Assembly (NCBI GenBank): GCA_033725935.1
Contig: MU867064.1
Coordinates: 558,001-622,000, forward strand
DNA: 64,000 nt
DNA from: Cladorrhinum sp. PSN259
Taxonomy: Eukaryota > Ascomycota > Sordariomycetes > Sordariales > Podosporaceae
Direction of reading: 5' to 3'
In this document: piece by piece, positions 11,147 through 22,728 of the stretch
How the letters are laid out: every line of letters starts with the position of its first letter
Numbering within the stretch: position 1 is the stretch's first letter
Notes under the pieces: model-generated
Databases searched by the model: none
The model's input: only the letters and a program-made list of their open reading frames with translations
Told to the model about the DNA's origin: nothing
Made by a program: the position numbers and the translations under genes

Positions 11147-12905
11147 TTAGTTGACAAACTTGCTGTCCTTGCTAACATACAAATCAACATACTCATCAAC
11201 CGGAATGGAATCGAGATTCTTGCCGTCAGTGCCAAGCTCGACAAGCTTCTGAACCTTTTCGGCGCTGTAGTGAGGCTCCAAGTGGCGCTTGTACTTGGCC
11301 AAAATCTCAGGCTTGGCCTCCTCACGACGGAGACGGTGGCCGAGAGGGGCCTCGACAACAACTTCGGGGAGGACGGTGCCGTCGTTCAACTCAACGGTAA
11401 GACCGTTACTGATGGTGCGGAGAGCGGGGTCATGGTAGTCGGCGGTGAACTTGGGGTCCTCAACACACTTGATCTTCTTGCGGAGGGACTCAACAAGAGG
11501 AGAAGTGGCAGCCTCGGAGCCATCAACGTAATCACTAGCGGTCAAGCGGCCAAAGACAAGCATGACGGAGCACATGTACTGAATGCAGTGATCACGGTCG
11601 GCAAAGTTATCCATGGGCTTGAACTGCTTGTCGATGATACGGACGCAGGCCTCGTGTGTCCGGCAGGTAATCTCCTTGATATCGGCGGCCGACTTGCCCA
11701 TGGCCTTAAGCTGGGCGTGGATCTTTTCCGACGCCTCAACAGCGGTCTGCGAGTGGAACTCTGCAGGGTATGAAACCTTGAAAAGGACGTTCTCCATAAC
11801 GTAGCTGCCATATGGCCGCTGGAACTCGAACTTCTTGCCCTTGAACAAAACGTCATAGAAACCCCAAGTAGGGGCAGAAAGAACGGTGGGAACGCCAGTC
11901 TCTCCTGCGAGGACCTTGAGGGCCAGGTTGACGGCACGCTGGCAGGCGTCACCGGCAGCCCACGACTTGCGGGACATGGTGTTGGGGGAGTGGCGATAGG
12001 TGCGCAAGCTCTGACCATCAACCCAAGCCTGGGTAACGGCATCGGCAGTCTGCTTCTCGTTCAGGCCAAGCATCTTGCTCACAACAGCAGTGCTGGCAAC
12101 CTTGACAAGGACGACGTGGTCAAGACCGACCTTGTTATAGGAGTTGAGCAGAGCAAGGCAACCCTGGATCTCGTGGGCCTTGATCATGGCCTCAAGAACA
12201 TCGCGGATGGTGAAGAGCTTGCCGTTTGCCAGATTGCCGCCGGCCTTGTTGGTGCGGGTGATCCAGTCGGCAACGGCCAGGATAGCGCCCAGGTTGTCAC
12301 TAGGATGTCCCCACTCGGCCGCGAGCCAGCAGTCGTTGTAATCGAGCCACCGGATCATGGCGCCAATGTTGAAGGCGGCATTGACGGGGTCGAGCTGGTA
12401 GGGAGTACCGGGCACCTTGGGCCCGTTTGGCACGACGGTGCCTGGGACGATAGGTCCAAGGAGCTTGGTGCACTCCTTGAACCGCAGACCCTCAAGACCG
12501 CAGCCTAGAGTATCGATAAAAACCCATCTTGCCGTGTCAAACTAATTCGGTCACAAAACATGTCAGTGGATTGGTGCCGGCCAGTCGCGGGGTCATTCGA
12601 GAGGGGACGTAAAAACTCACGGCGAGCTCGGAATCGATCTTCTTGTTGTGCACATAGTCGGCGATGTCCTTGATCTCGGGATCGTAGCCCTTACCCTCGG
12701 AGGGAGAGGGAGTGGCAGCGGCAGCAGACTGAAGAGATGCCATGGTGGAGAAGCTGCTGCGGGTGTGGATGGGAGAAGCTGAGAGAGGGGCCGCGGCGTT
12801 CTTAAATGTTCTGCTCAATGGCTGCAGAGCCGAGCGCTGGCAGAAACGCTGTGGTAGTCGCAGAGACTTGGAAGCCTGACGCAATCCACGGTTGACGGCA
12901 GACAT
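11147..12905 (-). CDS. prpD: 2-methylcitrate dehydratase, mitochondrial (MmgE/PrpD family)
   Basis: Converts 2-methylcitrate to 2-methyl-cis-aconitate in the methylcitrate cycle, which detoxifies propionyl-CoA in mitochondria. Two exons on the minus strand, 12905-12621 and 12541-11147, joined across a 79-bp gtgag...ttag intron in phase 0, give 559 residues, the usual fungal length. The N-terminus is a textbook mitochondrial presequence: Arg/Ser/Gln-rich, no acids, for about the first 55 residues. An internal Met (residue about 56, MASLQSAAAA) could give a cytosolic form. The core has the PrpD hallmarks WVFIDTLGCGLEGL, WLDYNDCWLAAEWGHPSDN, SRKSWAAGDACQRAVNLAL and RTHEACVRIID. The cycle partners (methylcitrate synthase, methylisocitrate lyase) are not in the window. 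I am confident of the family. Substrate preference is inferred from the family. Confidence 0.93.
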
Positions 12906-14757
12906 CTTATCTCACTTTTTCCCTCCTAGGTATCAATTGCTCAAATCAAGAGGAGAAAAGAAGTCAATTCGCCCAAACTTGGAGTTTTTAAAGCGTTCAA
13001 GAAGGTAGCTGCAATGGGAACAATTAATGGCTGGAGCCGAGCCGGGTCCGGAGCCCTTGCCGCAACAATCGCTTGAACGGAGGGGGAGGGTGATTGCCGC
13101 GGTATGCCGAAGCCAACCACTCCCCGCATTTCAGTCCCCGTCATCCGCCACACTTGAAGTTTACCTCGGGCGCTTGGCTGTTATTGGTCCATTGATATCC
13201 TCTGCTCCTACCCACCTCCGTTGTTCCGTCACATGGCGTCTCAACAAAGGTCTGTAAAGCCTCACATTCCTCTTTTGGGTTGTTGCATCATCACCAGGCA
13301 TATGCTGGTGGGATTTGGGATTCGGGGATGGGGATTTGGAATTACTCTGCAGGGAACATGCTGGTGTTTGTTGACTTTCCCCTCACCATCCCTTGTTAGG
13401 TCCCTAGATTTCCATTCCCTCTCCCCCACCAACCACTGTTGGTCTTCAATGGATTCACTTTTGACGATGAGTACGGCGTATCTTGAGATTTCATCTTGGA
13501 GCTATGTACGGTTTATTGGATTGATGATTTTATATTCAGCTTTAACTCTTGGAAGCAATCGATGATAGGCATGCCCAAGATGTCGGTAAACCTCACCTCC
13601 ACCGGTTCATCAATGACAATTCGAACTATGGTTCCCTACATCCAACTTTACGGAGAGAACAGCCACCATCCTAGCTGAGCATATACGAGGAGAGGTATCC
13701 GACAATCGGGCGTTCCCATGGTTAAGGAGACACTAGGCAGTTCTATCTTCGCACAGAGAAAGAGTTCCCCTGCTGCTAACCTGATGTCCATCTCATTGCC
13801 CGTCGCCGTTTGGATCAGGAATCAGATCGTGGTGCAGTTCATTCCGAATTTTCCCCATTTGAGTAGGTACCGGATAACCTTTTGTGAGTGAATATCAATA
13901 TGTCGATTATGGATACCTTATTGATAAATAAATAGCTAATTCCTTGCTGAATTCTCGAGCCTGTCTGCCAGAATTGAGTTCGCCCACAGCGGGACGGGTA
14001 GGTATTACCAACATGATCCCATGACATGATCCCACGACATGGCCCCTTCCAATGTCGGAAGGCATGGCTTCCAAATGCTGCATCGCCGGTCCCGACACAT
14101 CGACACAACCTGTCAATGTTGTATCTTCTGCAGGTACGGATGTCCTCCAAGCCGTTGGCCTATCGTAGGCCGTTTGAGCAGGAGTGTGTCAAGCGGTTTT
14201 GAGTTGATGGGCGCAGCCCTGGACTTGAAGGATCAATTGGCAATTGGCCGCCAAGAAGCGTTGGTGGGGTAACCTGGCCTCGATCTTGGCGCACGAGCCA
14301 CTGGTTTGGCCGTCCTGCTCAAACTTTCACCGCAAACTTCCTTGCCGAAGCTTGGATTGATTTCATCATCATGGAATGAACCAGCATGGGACGATGCGAC
14401 AAAAAGCATGCTTTGCAAACAATTTGAACTTCTCAAACACGGCGCTTAGACCTTGCCTTGTCAAAGTTTTGTTGGAATATATCATCCATCTTGTACGTCA
14501 CCTCCGTGTATGCAAGGCTTCACTCTAGTGCGTTGGCAAAAGCCATAAAATGCTGGTGGCTGGTGTTTAACGTTTTTTGCTGTGCCCAACCTCCGACTCT
14601 TTCACTTGAGCACCCCTGATTCTTGCCATGCACAAGCCCAGCCTCTTTGCAAACCGAGCTTGGTAATTCCCAGTTTACTTTCGTATTTCTTCCTCCTTTG
14701 GCGTTTTATCTTGACATCACTTCCCATCTGTTCTCGTTTGCGCTGCAAGGTCTCAGC
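12906..14757. other. Intergenic between divergent genes, 1.85 kb
   Basis: Shared upstream region of the methylcitrate dehydratase (-) and DUF3433 (+) genes. I see no gene. A G/A-rich stretch near 13300-13345 repeats a GGGATTTGGGATT-like word. A 13-bp unit, ACATGATCCCATG, is tandemly duplicated with one change near 14010-14037. The 14600-14757 part is pyrimidine-rich and leads into the downstream start codon. Confidence 0.5.
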
Positions 14758-17428
14758 ATGAACAACAGAAGATACAAATACGATCATGTGGAGCAACATG
14801 AAGCCCGTATGTGTATAACCATCCCGTGCTATCTGATTGCATTTGATCTGAAATGGTTTGCTCACCATCTTTTTAGAACCAAGTATTTCTGAGGTGACAC
14901 CTCGTCCTCCTCGGGAGCCTGCCGCATCAGCATCTGCATCTCATTCTCAATCCCCACATCCCGGCGGTGTCCCTCCATCATCCACTTCTGGCGGAATTGA
15001 GGAGCGCGTCTATGACCCCCCAGCCGTCTCCCGAGCATATGGCCGTCCCGTAATTGTCGAGGGACCATATCGCCAACAAAGTGGTGATTCAACATCCCCG
15101 CAATCTCCTCCCCCCGGCCAACCAGCAGAGTGGGAAGCGTCCTTCAACGCAAGCATGTTGACTGATTTCCGAGAGGATCTTGCCAGATTGGATGGCGTGG
15201 TAACCCCCGGCGTAGACAACACACCGTTTATCCAGTATGCCATTGAAGCTTTGAGTCGCGATCGAGACACTGGCTACTCGGCCAATCACTCATCGAGTGG
15301 CGAAAGCGCCCCCCAGGCATCTCGCCAACAACAACCACAACGAGCGCAACAGGGGCAACCACAACCTCACCCGAATTATGGACCATCTCAACCGCCACCA
15401 ATGCCTATTCCTCCAGGTGGCGCTCCAACGACATCTCATCTGCCTCCCGGAAATGTTCAGACTCCTCGCCCTTTTCTGGGACATCTCAAGCCAAATCCTG
15501 GAGCTTCGGCGGACTCACTTGCTGAGAGTTTGATCAAGGGAACAAAGCCGCAGGAATGGAGGTCAGTTGATCGGCAGGAGCTCCTGACAAGGCCACACGG
15601 GCTTAACATGTCCGGAGTTCCACCCCTGACCTACAAGCCATGGGCGTTACGGCCTCTGTCATTGATCAGCTTTATGGCCGTCTGTATGTTGATGATTGCA
15701 GCCCTTTCTTTCTGTGCTGTTTGGTCGAATCAGAAGGAGGGACTGGTTGGGTGGGCAACAATTTATGGAGGACGGTATTTTATTTTTCGGATCCTCCCGC
15801 AACTCATTGGAGCTGCGGTTTTGCTTTATGCGCAGTTTATTATTACAACCATTTTCCGAACACTTCCCTTTGTTCGACTGGCCTCCGAACGACTTGCCGA
15901 CCGGGATGGCGCCATATTTCAGGAGCTATATCCTTCGTTTCTTTGGCCCAAATTGGTGGGGCCCTGGAACGTGTGGGTTCCTATCCTCGTTACCTGGCTT
16001 ATGAACTTCACCATCCCCCTTCTGAGCTCACTTTTCACAGTGATTTTGGCAGATGAGACTTGGACGTGGGCAACCTGCGAAGGGGTAGCATGGGCTCTCG
16101 TGGGACTTTATGTGTTGTTGCTGATCTCGACGACTATTACGTGGCGATATTGGGCGATGCTCGAGCAGACCGGTCTGATTTGGGATCCGCGATCACTGGC
16201 TGATATTATCGCCATTGTCTCAGAAACGAACACGGCAGCTGATTACAAGGGCACTCAACAGGCGCGCGGTATTGAAGGAATCAAGTTTGCGCTGCGCCGG
16301 CGCGGTGGTGATAAGCTTGGCTATTGGGCATGGAAAGACGGCCGACCGGGGTTCTGGCATACGCTTGGTGCCTCGACGGATGAGACTTTGATACCGTTCC
16401 CAGACTTGACCACCGGGCATCGGATGTCCCGACAAGACGAAAAGAAAGGATTCTCAGTTGACCGACCCACGGGATACTCCCCAGCACCAGATCACGATCC
16501 CGAGCTAGCTTCACCTGTCTCTCTCCGAGTGCGCTACCGCTATTTGCCTTGGGGTCTGCAGACAAGCCAGCTTCTCTATTTTACCATCACCGCCTTCATT
16601 CTCCTTGCCGCCTTGTTTGTCGTTTCGTTCCTCCCCTCCACGCGCATCTTTGATGGTTTCCGCCCTGGTCTCATGGCAGACCCGCAACCTGGCGCCTTCT
16701 CGGCAGCAAATTTACTTTACAGCTTTGTTCCTGCTGTCGTTGGTATGGCTTTGTTCCTATCATTCCAGTCCCTCGACCTCCATCTGCGCATCCTTCAACC
16801 CTGGGCAGCTCTCTCGGATCCCCGAGGCGCGCGGGCAGAGCACTCTATCCTGGCAGATTATGCCGCATGTGCGCCGTTCGAGGTTACTTTGCGTGCCCTC
16901 AAGAACAAGCACTGGCGTGTGGCGGTTGTCTCTCTTGCTTCGACCCTCTTCATAGTCATCCCTATTCTTGCTGGTGGCGTGTTTATGGCTCTCACCACTG
17001 CACGTTTAGAGGTCCGCATGTTCCCCAACGTGGCCATTTACGGATGTTTGCTCGCAATGTTGGTGGTGTATTTCCTAGCGCTGCTATCGTTCTTCCCCGC
17101 CAGACAGGCAATGCGTCTTCCTCATGGGGTTATAAGGCTTGCGGAGATCATTGGGTTTTTGGTCAATGACGAACTGAGGGACGAGCTTGCATTCAAGCGG
17201 TGCATGAATCGGGATGAGATGCTGGAGAAACTTGGCCTTGGACGCGGAGAGCCTGAGCTGGAGCCTAAGTGGGTGTTTGGAGTTGCTGAGCCCATGAGCG
17301 GAAACCATGGGAGTATGGTGACTGCTGGGGGTGAATTGGGTATCCGGAGGCTCAGAAGATTCACAGAAAAGAGAAAGATTAGAAAGAGTCAGATCAGAAT
17401 GGGCGAATTGGGTGGGATGTCAGTGTAA
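14758..17428 (+). CDS. DUF3433 multi-pass membrane protein
   Basis: Fungal membrane protein of the DUF3433 family; function unknown. Two exons, 14758-14806 and 14877-17428, are separated by a 70-bp gtatgt...ttttag intron. The join keeps phase 1 (residues HEAQPSISEV) and gives 866 residues. I chose the ATG at 14758 because the long second exon has no ATG near its start and the first exon splices in frame. Residues 1-230 are Pro/Gln/Ser-rich and probably cytoplasmic. Two copies of the DUF3433-like unit follow. One starts at TYKPWALRPLSLISF and runs through a helix pair to FRTLPFVRLASERLADRDGA. A second starts at VRYRYLPWGLQTSQLLYF and ends at LDLHLRILQPWAAL. Each unit has several hydrophobic helices, and two more lie near the C-terminus (VVSLASTLFIVIPILAGGVF and YGCLLAMLVVYFLALLSFF). 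The tail is basic. The duplicated architecture is typical of the family. Confidence 0.85.
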
Positions 17429-18177
17429 TGATGGGGTTTCATGATCAAGGATGGGCGGCACAATGACGGATGGAAGGATGGATTTCTGGGTTATATGTGT
17501 GGCGATGTCTTTTGCATTTTTTGGCATGGCGATGGCGCAATCTTTTGGTCGAAAAAAAAGGTAATGAAAGAGATGTTTGTATGTTTTCATGATTTTTCTA
17601 TGGATGTTTCACTTATCTTGAGATGAAAATAACGAGGAGGGGCCAAATGAGTGGCAGCTAGAGGAGTTTACTCGAAGTAAATAGATCACGCAAGGCTATA
17701 CTAGAAGTAATTACAAGACAAAATATGTCCTGTTACCTATTTATTACTGATGACTAAAATCTTGTCCATCCATCGCAAATGGCTGTCTCACACCGAATGC
17801 GCGACCGAGAAGTTGTCCACTGATCTACCTGACGGTGTACCTTAGTCTAGGCCTCCCACAGTCCGCCAGTGAATATTTCAAGTCTCGATATATGTAGTTG
17901 GAAGGATCGCCCAGGTCGGTCACTGGAAAATCCACTGAAGGCTCGGGAGGTGAACACTGTGGGGGCCACATTAATTCTTGGCGGACCAGGTTGGCGGGGT
18001 TTCGGGTCCGCAGCCATCTGCGCCACCATAGTTGTCGTCCTTCCGACGCTGTGCAACAACTTCAGGTTCTGGCCGACTCTTTTACAAAAGTCCTCGACCG
18101 CCTACTACTCAAAAAACCCATCCAACTTTGTTGACCAACAACCACTTGATTGAATCAGAAGACCTAAATAACACGAT
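17429..18177. other. Intergenic, 0.75 kb
   Basis: 3' flank of the DUF3433 gene and promoter of the SH3 gene. No gene, RNA or repeat recognised. Confidence 0.5.
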
Positions 18178-19013
18178 ATGGTTTCCGCGGACCGCCAACA
18201 GGTCATTGAGACCAACCGGTCTCTCCGTCTTATCAAGAACGCAAGTACAGCCTCCATCTGTTGCTTCCAACTGTTTTCTAACCGTTCAAACAGGAGCTCG
18301 AGTCACTCCTTGAAAAGGGCGTCATAAACGACGACGCATTTGACACCATCTCCTCCCTCCTCCCTGCCGAGGCCCCCCTCTCCGCTGCCGCGACCCGTGC
18401 CAACGTTACCCCGTCTTTACCAACACCGGCCAGAACTCCCGCTTCCAACCCTGCGCCCCCTGCAGCAGCACTCAACAACCTCTCCCTCAACAGCAATGCT
18501 TCACAACCTCCATCCTACTCCCAATCAACTGCCGTTCCCCCGTCCCTTCCAACCAGAAACTCAGCACCTTCCTCAGTCCCCACGAAACCCATCCTTGCCC
18601 ACGCCCGTGCCGTGTATAAGTATGCGGCTACCGACGCGCGGGACTGCTCGTTTGAGCGGGATGATCGTATCGCGGTGTATGAGTACATGAACGCTGATTG
18701 GTGGATGGGTCGCAACACGCGGACGGGTCAGGAGGGTATCTTCCCCAAGTCGTACGTTACCATTGAGAATGATAACGAGAAGGCCGGTGCCCCTCAAGTT
18801 TTGTACCCTCAACAACCAACATACAACCAGGGTTATCCTGCGGCTCCACCGCAAGGAGAGCCGTATAACGCCCAGCAGCAGCCCCAGGCAGAGGAAGGAA
18901 AGGAAAGCAAGATGGGGGAGCACGGCAAGAAGTTTGGCAAGAAGCTGGGTAATGCTGCTATTTTTGGTGCGGGCGCTACTATTGGAAGCAATATTGTTAA
19001 TTCAATTTTCTAA
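18178..19013 (+). CDS. SH3-domain protein of the Lsb1/Pin3 type, with a GC-AG intron
   Basis: Likely cortical actin/endocytosis adaptor; yeast Lsb1 and Lsb2/Pin3 bind Las17/WASP. Exons 18178-18240 and 18294-19013 give 260 residues. The first exon codes MVSADRQQVIETNRSLRLIKN and the second continues ELESLLEKGVIND, the family's N-terminal helical region. The only donor that keeps this frame is AAC|GCAAGT, so the 53-bp intron is of the GC-AG class. A Pro/Ser/Ala-rich linker follows. An SH3 domain lies at about residues 122-177 (AVYKYAATD for ALYDY, then the acidic RT loop, NADWWMGR with the paired Trp, and GIFPKSYV). Further on are a Gln/Pro-rich linker and a C-terminal Gly-rich hydrophobic tail (GNAAIFGAGATIGSNIVNSIF). 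The nearest neighbours are unrelated. Confidence in the family is high. The exact partner is inferred. Confidence 0.88.
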
Positions 19014-19937
19014 GTCGGTAGTTTGTTGGCGGTGAGGGGGTGATTGACCGAAGGCCAGCTGGCATTGGGTTTCGCAAGTTTCACAAGGGGGTCAAGAGCG
19101 AGTTTAACACCCAATGATCGCTACGTCTCTTTACTCTTCTTGCTCTTTTCTTTTTAATTTGTCTCTTGGGATTTGGGTCTGGAAAGTTTCTCCGGTTTAA
19201 TGGGTTTTGGGGATATGGGATGCGTATTGATTCAGAATATTCTAGACAGAGCAATATGGGTTCATCTTTTGACAATCTCCTATCGTACCTTTGGCCACTG
19301 TCCCATGACAACTTAACAGCGATGCGTGAGTTCCCTTGTGGTTCGAAAGATGAGTTTTATTGGTGTTCCCAGTTCAGAAAGCAAATAAACAGGAAAAAGT
19401 GGTTCCATTCTGCGCAAATGTGCGTTGATCGTCGCGTAAACAAGTTGGCACCATCTGTATGGTCAGTCTGATGCCGATGCTGTCATCATAGGCAGCCCAA
19501 CGTTACCTTGCTCTGCTGCGTGGATAGGACAGATGTGAGAGCTGAATCTTGGAACAAACCACACAGCTGCAAATATTGGACCTTCTGCATCCTCAGGTTT
19601 GACTTGACTTCGTGGAACATATTTACTCGAAGATGTGAGAAACGTGGATGAATTTTGGAGGAGTGAGTTGCTGCGCGACATTGGAATAGAACCTCGAGCA
19701 TGATGAGGTGAGGGAATGTGGTCTTTCGGTTCGAAGCGATGGGGGTCAGTGAGATGGTCTATATAAGACAGGCCGTGAGGGAGTTCAATGAGGAGGACAA
19801 GACAGGAATCAAGCTCTCTTCAATATCACAATCTGCCTCAGGGACCTTCGCAGCATCTTCATCCTCCTCGCCTTCCTCATCACAATCGTTCGAATTTCAG
19901 CATCCCGACTGTTCTCGACAACCTTCCCGCCCTCACC
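19014..19937. other. Intergenic, 0.9 kb
   Basis: No gene seen. The last 150 bases are CT-rich with CA repeats and look like the 5' UTR of the next gene. An in-frame ATG is absent between 19788 and 19937. Confidence 0.45.
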
Positions 19938-21272
19938 ATGTCGTCAATCTCTCTCACCACCGCCACTGCGGTCATCGACTTCAACAACATCGCAATCCAC
20001 CTCGGCCGTTACCTCCAGTCTGTCATTACCTTCCTCCAACTTCCTACAGACGTGGCGTGGAGGAGGACGGTTTCTGCGGTCCAAGCAGCCAACACGGCAA
20101 CTTTTGTGGCGATCAGCCTCTACGTCCAGTGTCTCACCAACCTCGTGCTGCAAAGCATCAGCAACTCGTGGAACGCCATCATTTCATCGGTTCTCGCAGC
20201 CAAGACAGCCGTTTCCACGGCCGTCATCAACTTCTTCAGCGCCATCTTCAACTCGGTCCGGACCACCATCAGTCTTGCAGTTGACTACATCTTTGGCGCC
20301 GTTACCACTACCGTGAAGGCAACCACCGGCCTCTTTGTCGATTACCTGCCTACCATTGCTCTCAGGTACTACTCAAACATGCGCAGGGGAATCACGGAGA
20401 ACATCAACGTGAACGTCGTCCTCTTCCTTTCGAGCCTCGTCTGGTTTTATCTCCGGAGATGTGTCTTCAACCAGGCAGGAAAGGGTGACGTCCGAGCCAC
20501 CGGGGCTGAAAAGTGGAGGAGACGGTTCAATGTCGCAATCAGGGAGCTCGCCGGTGTTCTTGTCCTCGGCTTGGTCCTATCGTGCGCCGGATACGTCACG
20601 TTGCCGGACTGGGCCAGTGGAATTTCTTCCTCGCCTTATTTCAAGTTGTCCCTGGAGAGGGCGACTTCGCTCTTCTTGATGATTGCGAAGAGACTTGAGC
20701 CGGTTTACGCCGGCGGCGGAGAGATACTGAAAGCGGGCGTTGGGAAGTTTGCGAATTATTGCTATGCGCGGATGCCAGACTGGCATTGGCAGTTCCAATT
20801 CATCCCGCCGGATCTCGGGAGAGGAGTTGGCGCGGTCTTGAACCGAATCACCAGCACCGTCCTCAAGAGCCCAATCATCTCGGGTCCTCCTCCGCCTATT
20901 ATTGCCAATTTGACGTCGACGGTGATGAACAGGCTGCCGCCTAGTCTGCTAGATACATCGTTTACTTTAGGAGGGGGGCAGATGATGCCTTTACTTACTG
21001 GTGTCATCGCGCTGTGGGACATTATATTGCTATTCCGGCGACACAATCGTGACAAGGGCAAGACTGACCCTCAAACGTCGCCGTTCAAGAGTAGATCCCA
21101 GACGGCAGGGGGGGTAATGAATGATATAGTAGGAGTATTGGAGAAACATGGGTTTAGTCAGGAGCCGAGTAGTTATGTGCTGTGGCTGAGGGAAAGAAGA
21201 AAAGGGGTTACAGAGACAGAGGAGAGGGTGACGGGTGTGAATTCAGATACAGGGTTGGGGAAAATGGGATAG
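19938..21272 (+). CDS. Orphan membrane protein, 444 residues
   Basis: Single-exon frame. The frame is open from further upstream, but the first ATG is at 19938 in a good context (ctcaccATG). I do not recognise the family. Residues 1-135 form a long hydrophobic and Thr/Ala/Val-rich region with quasi-repeated segments (for example TAVSTAVINFFSAIFNSV, TTISLAVDYIFGAVTTTV, KATTGLFVDYLPTIAL), which may be membrane-associated amphipathic helices. Clear transmembrane candidates are VNVVLFLSSLVWFYL (residues about 155-170), LAGVLVLGLVLSCAGYVTL (about 200-220) and MMPLLTGVIALWDIILLF (about 350-368). The segment after each is basic (LRRCVF, FRRHNRDKGK). The C-terminal 70 residues are soluble and contain IVGVLEKHGFSQEPSSYVLWLRERRKG, which could be a short helical domain. 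No enzymatic motif is seen. It is a real gene by length and codon use; function and location are unknown. Confidence 0.7.
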   Translation: MSSISLTTATAVIDFNNIAIHLGRYLQSVITFLQLPTDVAWRRTVSAVQAANTATFVAISLYVQCLTNLVLQSISNSWNAIISSVLAAKTAVSTAVINFFSAIFNSVRTTISLAVDYIFGAVTTTVKATTGLFVDYLPTIALRYYSNMRRGITENINVNVVLFLSSLVWFYLRRCVFNQAGKGDVRATGAEKWRRRFNVAIRELAGVLVLGLVLSCAGYVTLPDWASGISSSPYFKLSLERATSLFLMIAKRLEPVYAGGGEILKAGVGKFANYCYARMPDWHWQFQFIPPDLGRGVGAVLNRITSTVLKSPIISGPPPPIIANLTSTVMNRLPPSLLDTSFTLGGGQMMPLLTGVIALWDIILLFRRHNRDKGKTDPQTSPFKSRSQTAGGVMNDIVGVLEKHGFSQEPSSYVLWLRERRKGVTETEERVTGVNSDTGLGKMG

Positions 21273-22728
21273 TAGGCGTTATGGGATCAATAAATTTATT
21301 CTTTTGCTCTTATGCCATGTTCATATCGTGTTTTTTCGCTTCCCTTGTGTTGGTGTTCGATGTTCGTGATCGCATCTGCATTCGTTCTGTCCGCTAGGCG
21401 CTACGAGCCTTAGGTCAAGTTAAATAAGAGAGATACGATAGCAGAGTTGAGACTGAGACTAAATCTACGGAGTAGGTACTACCGGATAAGTCTGGATTCA
21501 AGCTGTCATCTTGAAGGGACTTGGGAATCCCAGATCCCGATGCAGGAACCCAAGAACTGTACCCGATAATTTCCTTTTCCTAAATGTATTCACTTTGTAA
21601 TCGAGAATTTAGATCAATGCTATTCACCCTAAAGTCTAGCAAGAAAACAGGGGAAGCTGTGAGTTCGCAGCATACGATTTCCAGCCGAGACTTCTAAATA
21701 TAATCACTATTCCATAAACAAACCACCACATACGACCATACCCTCAAGAAAACTCGGCATCCCGTCCGCTCTGCCCTAGATAAACTTGAGAGGGCTAGAT
21801 TAGTACCCAGGTGGGTGACCACTGGGGAATCCCTGGTGTTGTATGTTTTGTTTATTTTTTGGACTCCACAATATGACTCCATCACGAAGTCTTGGCATAT
21901 TACCCCTTTACTTTCAATGATCTCCTATCTTTCAATTCATGAATAGTCAGTAAATAAACCGAACCCAATAAAATATTTGATTTTTTTTAATACTAATTTA
22001 TCCTCACCAATGCATTTTGTTTCAATGAACTGGATACTGATTACTCGGTGTGTTTGAAAGGTTGGATATAATTTCATTATTTGATTTATTGCTCTTGAAA
22101 AGCTCACTGCTACATGGCAGATCTGGTCGATCTCTCCATTTTGTCTCCTCCAAAAAGTCAAAAACAAAACACTCCTGTGCCATCTCAAACTCATCGTCAT
22201 TGCCCACCAAATCTGTCTGCATTACCCTTCCCGAGAAGGTAAACAGACACGAAGAACATCGCCAGGTATATATATATATATATGAGAGCTTACTGTATCC
22301 ACAACAACAGCCCAAAAAGCAGCAAAAAAGGAAGATCAACGCGTGATCAAAGAATTAGCTAAAAAGAGCACCGAAAACCCCCAAAAAAGAAAAAAAGAAA
22401 AAGGGAAGAAGTCGCAGAAATCATATCCATCAGAAAGAGAGATAGATAGAAATATCTGTGTAATAAATGATTCTCGAATTACTCCCCCATCGCCTACAAC
22501 TCCAATGCTCCTATTTCCTTCCCATTCTCATTTAGAGAGACCATATGGTATTAAGTCATGAAAAAACGTTCGCTTCCAATGTAAATGCCAAGAAATGAAC
22601 GAGAAAAAGAAAAAAAGAAAAATGGAAACGCACCACAGGCAGTGGTGAGAAAGCCAGTCACCGCAACAAAGGAGCAAGGTATAAACCGCCGACCAAACTC
22701 ACACCTGCACGCACTCGATACCATTCCC
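21273..22728. other. Intergenic around the 5S gene
   Basis: Apart from the 5S rRNA gene, this interval is AT-rich with no coding signal. A (TA)n tract of about 18 bp lies near 22266-22284. A/G-rich low-complexity sequence (AAAAAGAAAAAGAAAAA-like) lies near 22375-22440 and 22600-22625, next to the 3' end of the RBR gene. Confidence 0.5.
21728..21846 (+). rRNA. 5S ribosomal RNA
   Basis: About 119 nt, from ACATACGACC to GTTGTATGT. The ends pair as helix I (ACATAC with GTATGT). Helix II/III pairing is visible between CCCTCAAG (near 21740) and CTTGAGAGGG (near 21785). The diagnostic 5S segments are CCCGTCCGCTCT and GGTGGGTGACC...GAATCCCTGGTGTTG. The order and spacing match the Neurospora-type 5S as I recall it. 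Transcription would be by RNA polymerase III from internal boxes, and a T-rich stretch follows from 21846, with a run of six T near 21853-21858. It is a single dispersed copy, as is usual for Pezizomycotina, lying between two protein genes and not in the rDNA array. Confidence 0.95.

Noticed and set aside
11360..11773. Plus-strand open frames opposite the methylcitrate dehydratase and opposite Ssz1 (32805-33560)
   Set aside because: They are antisense shadows of strongly biased coding sequence, with no homology of their own.
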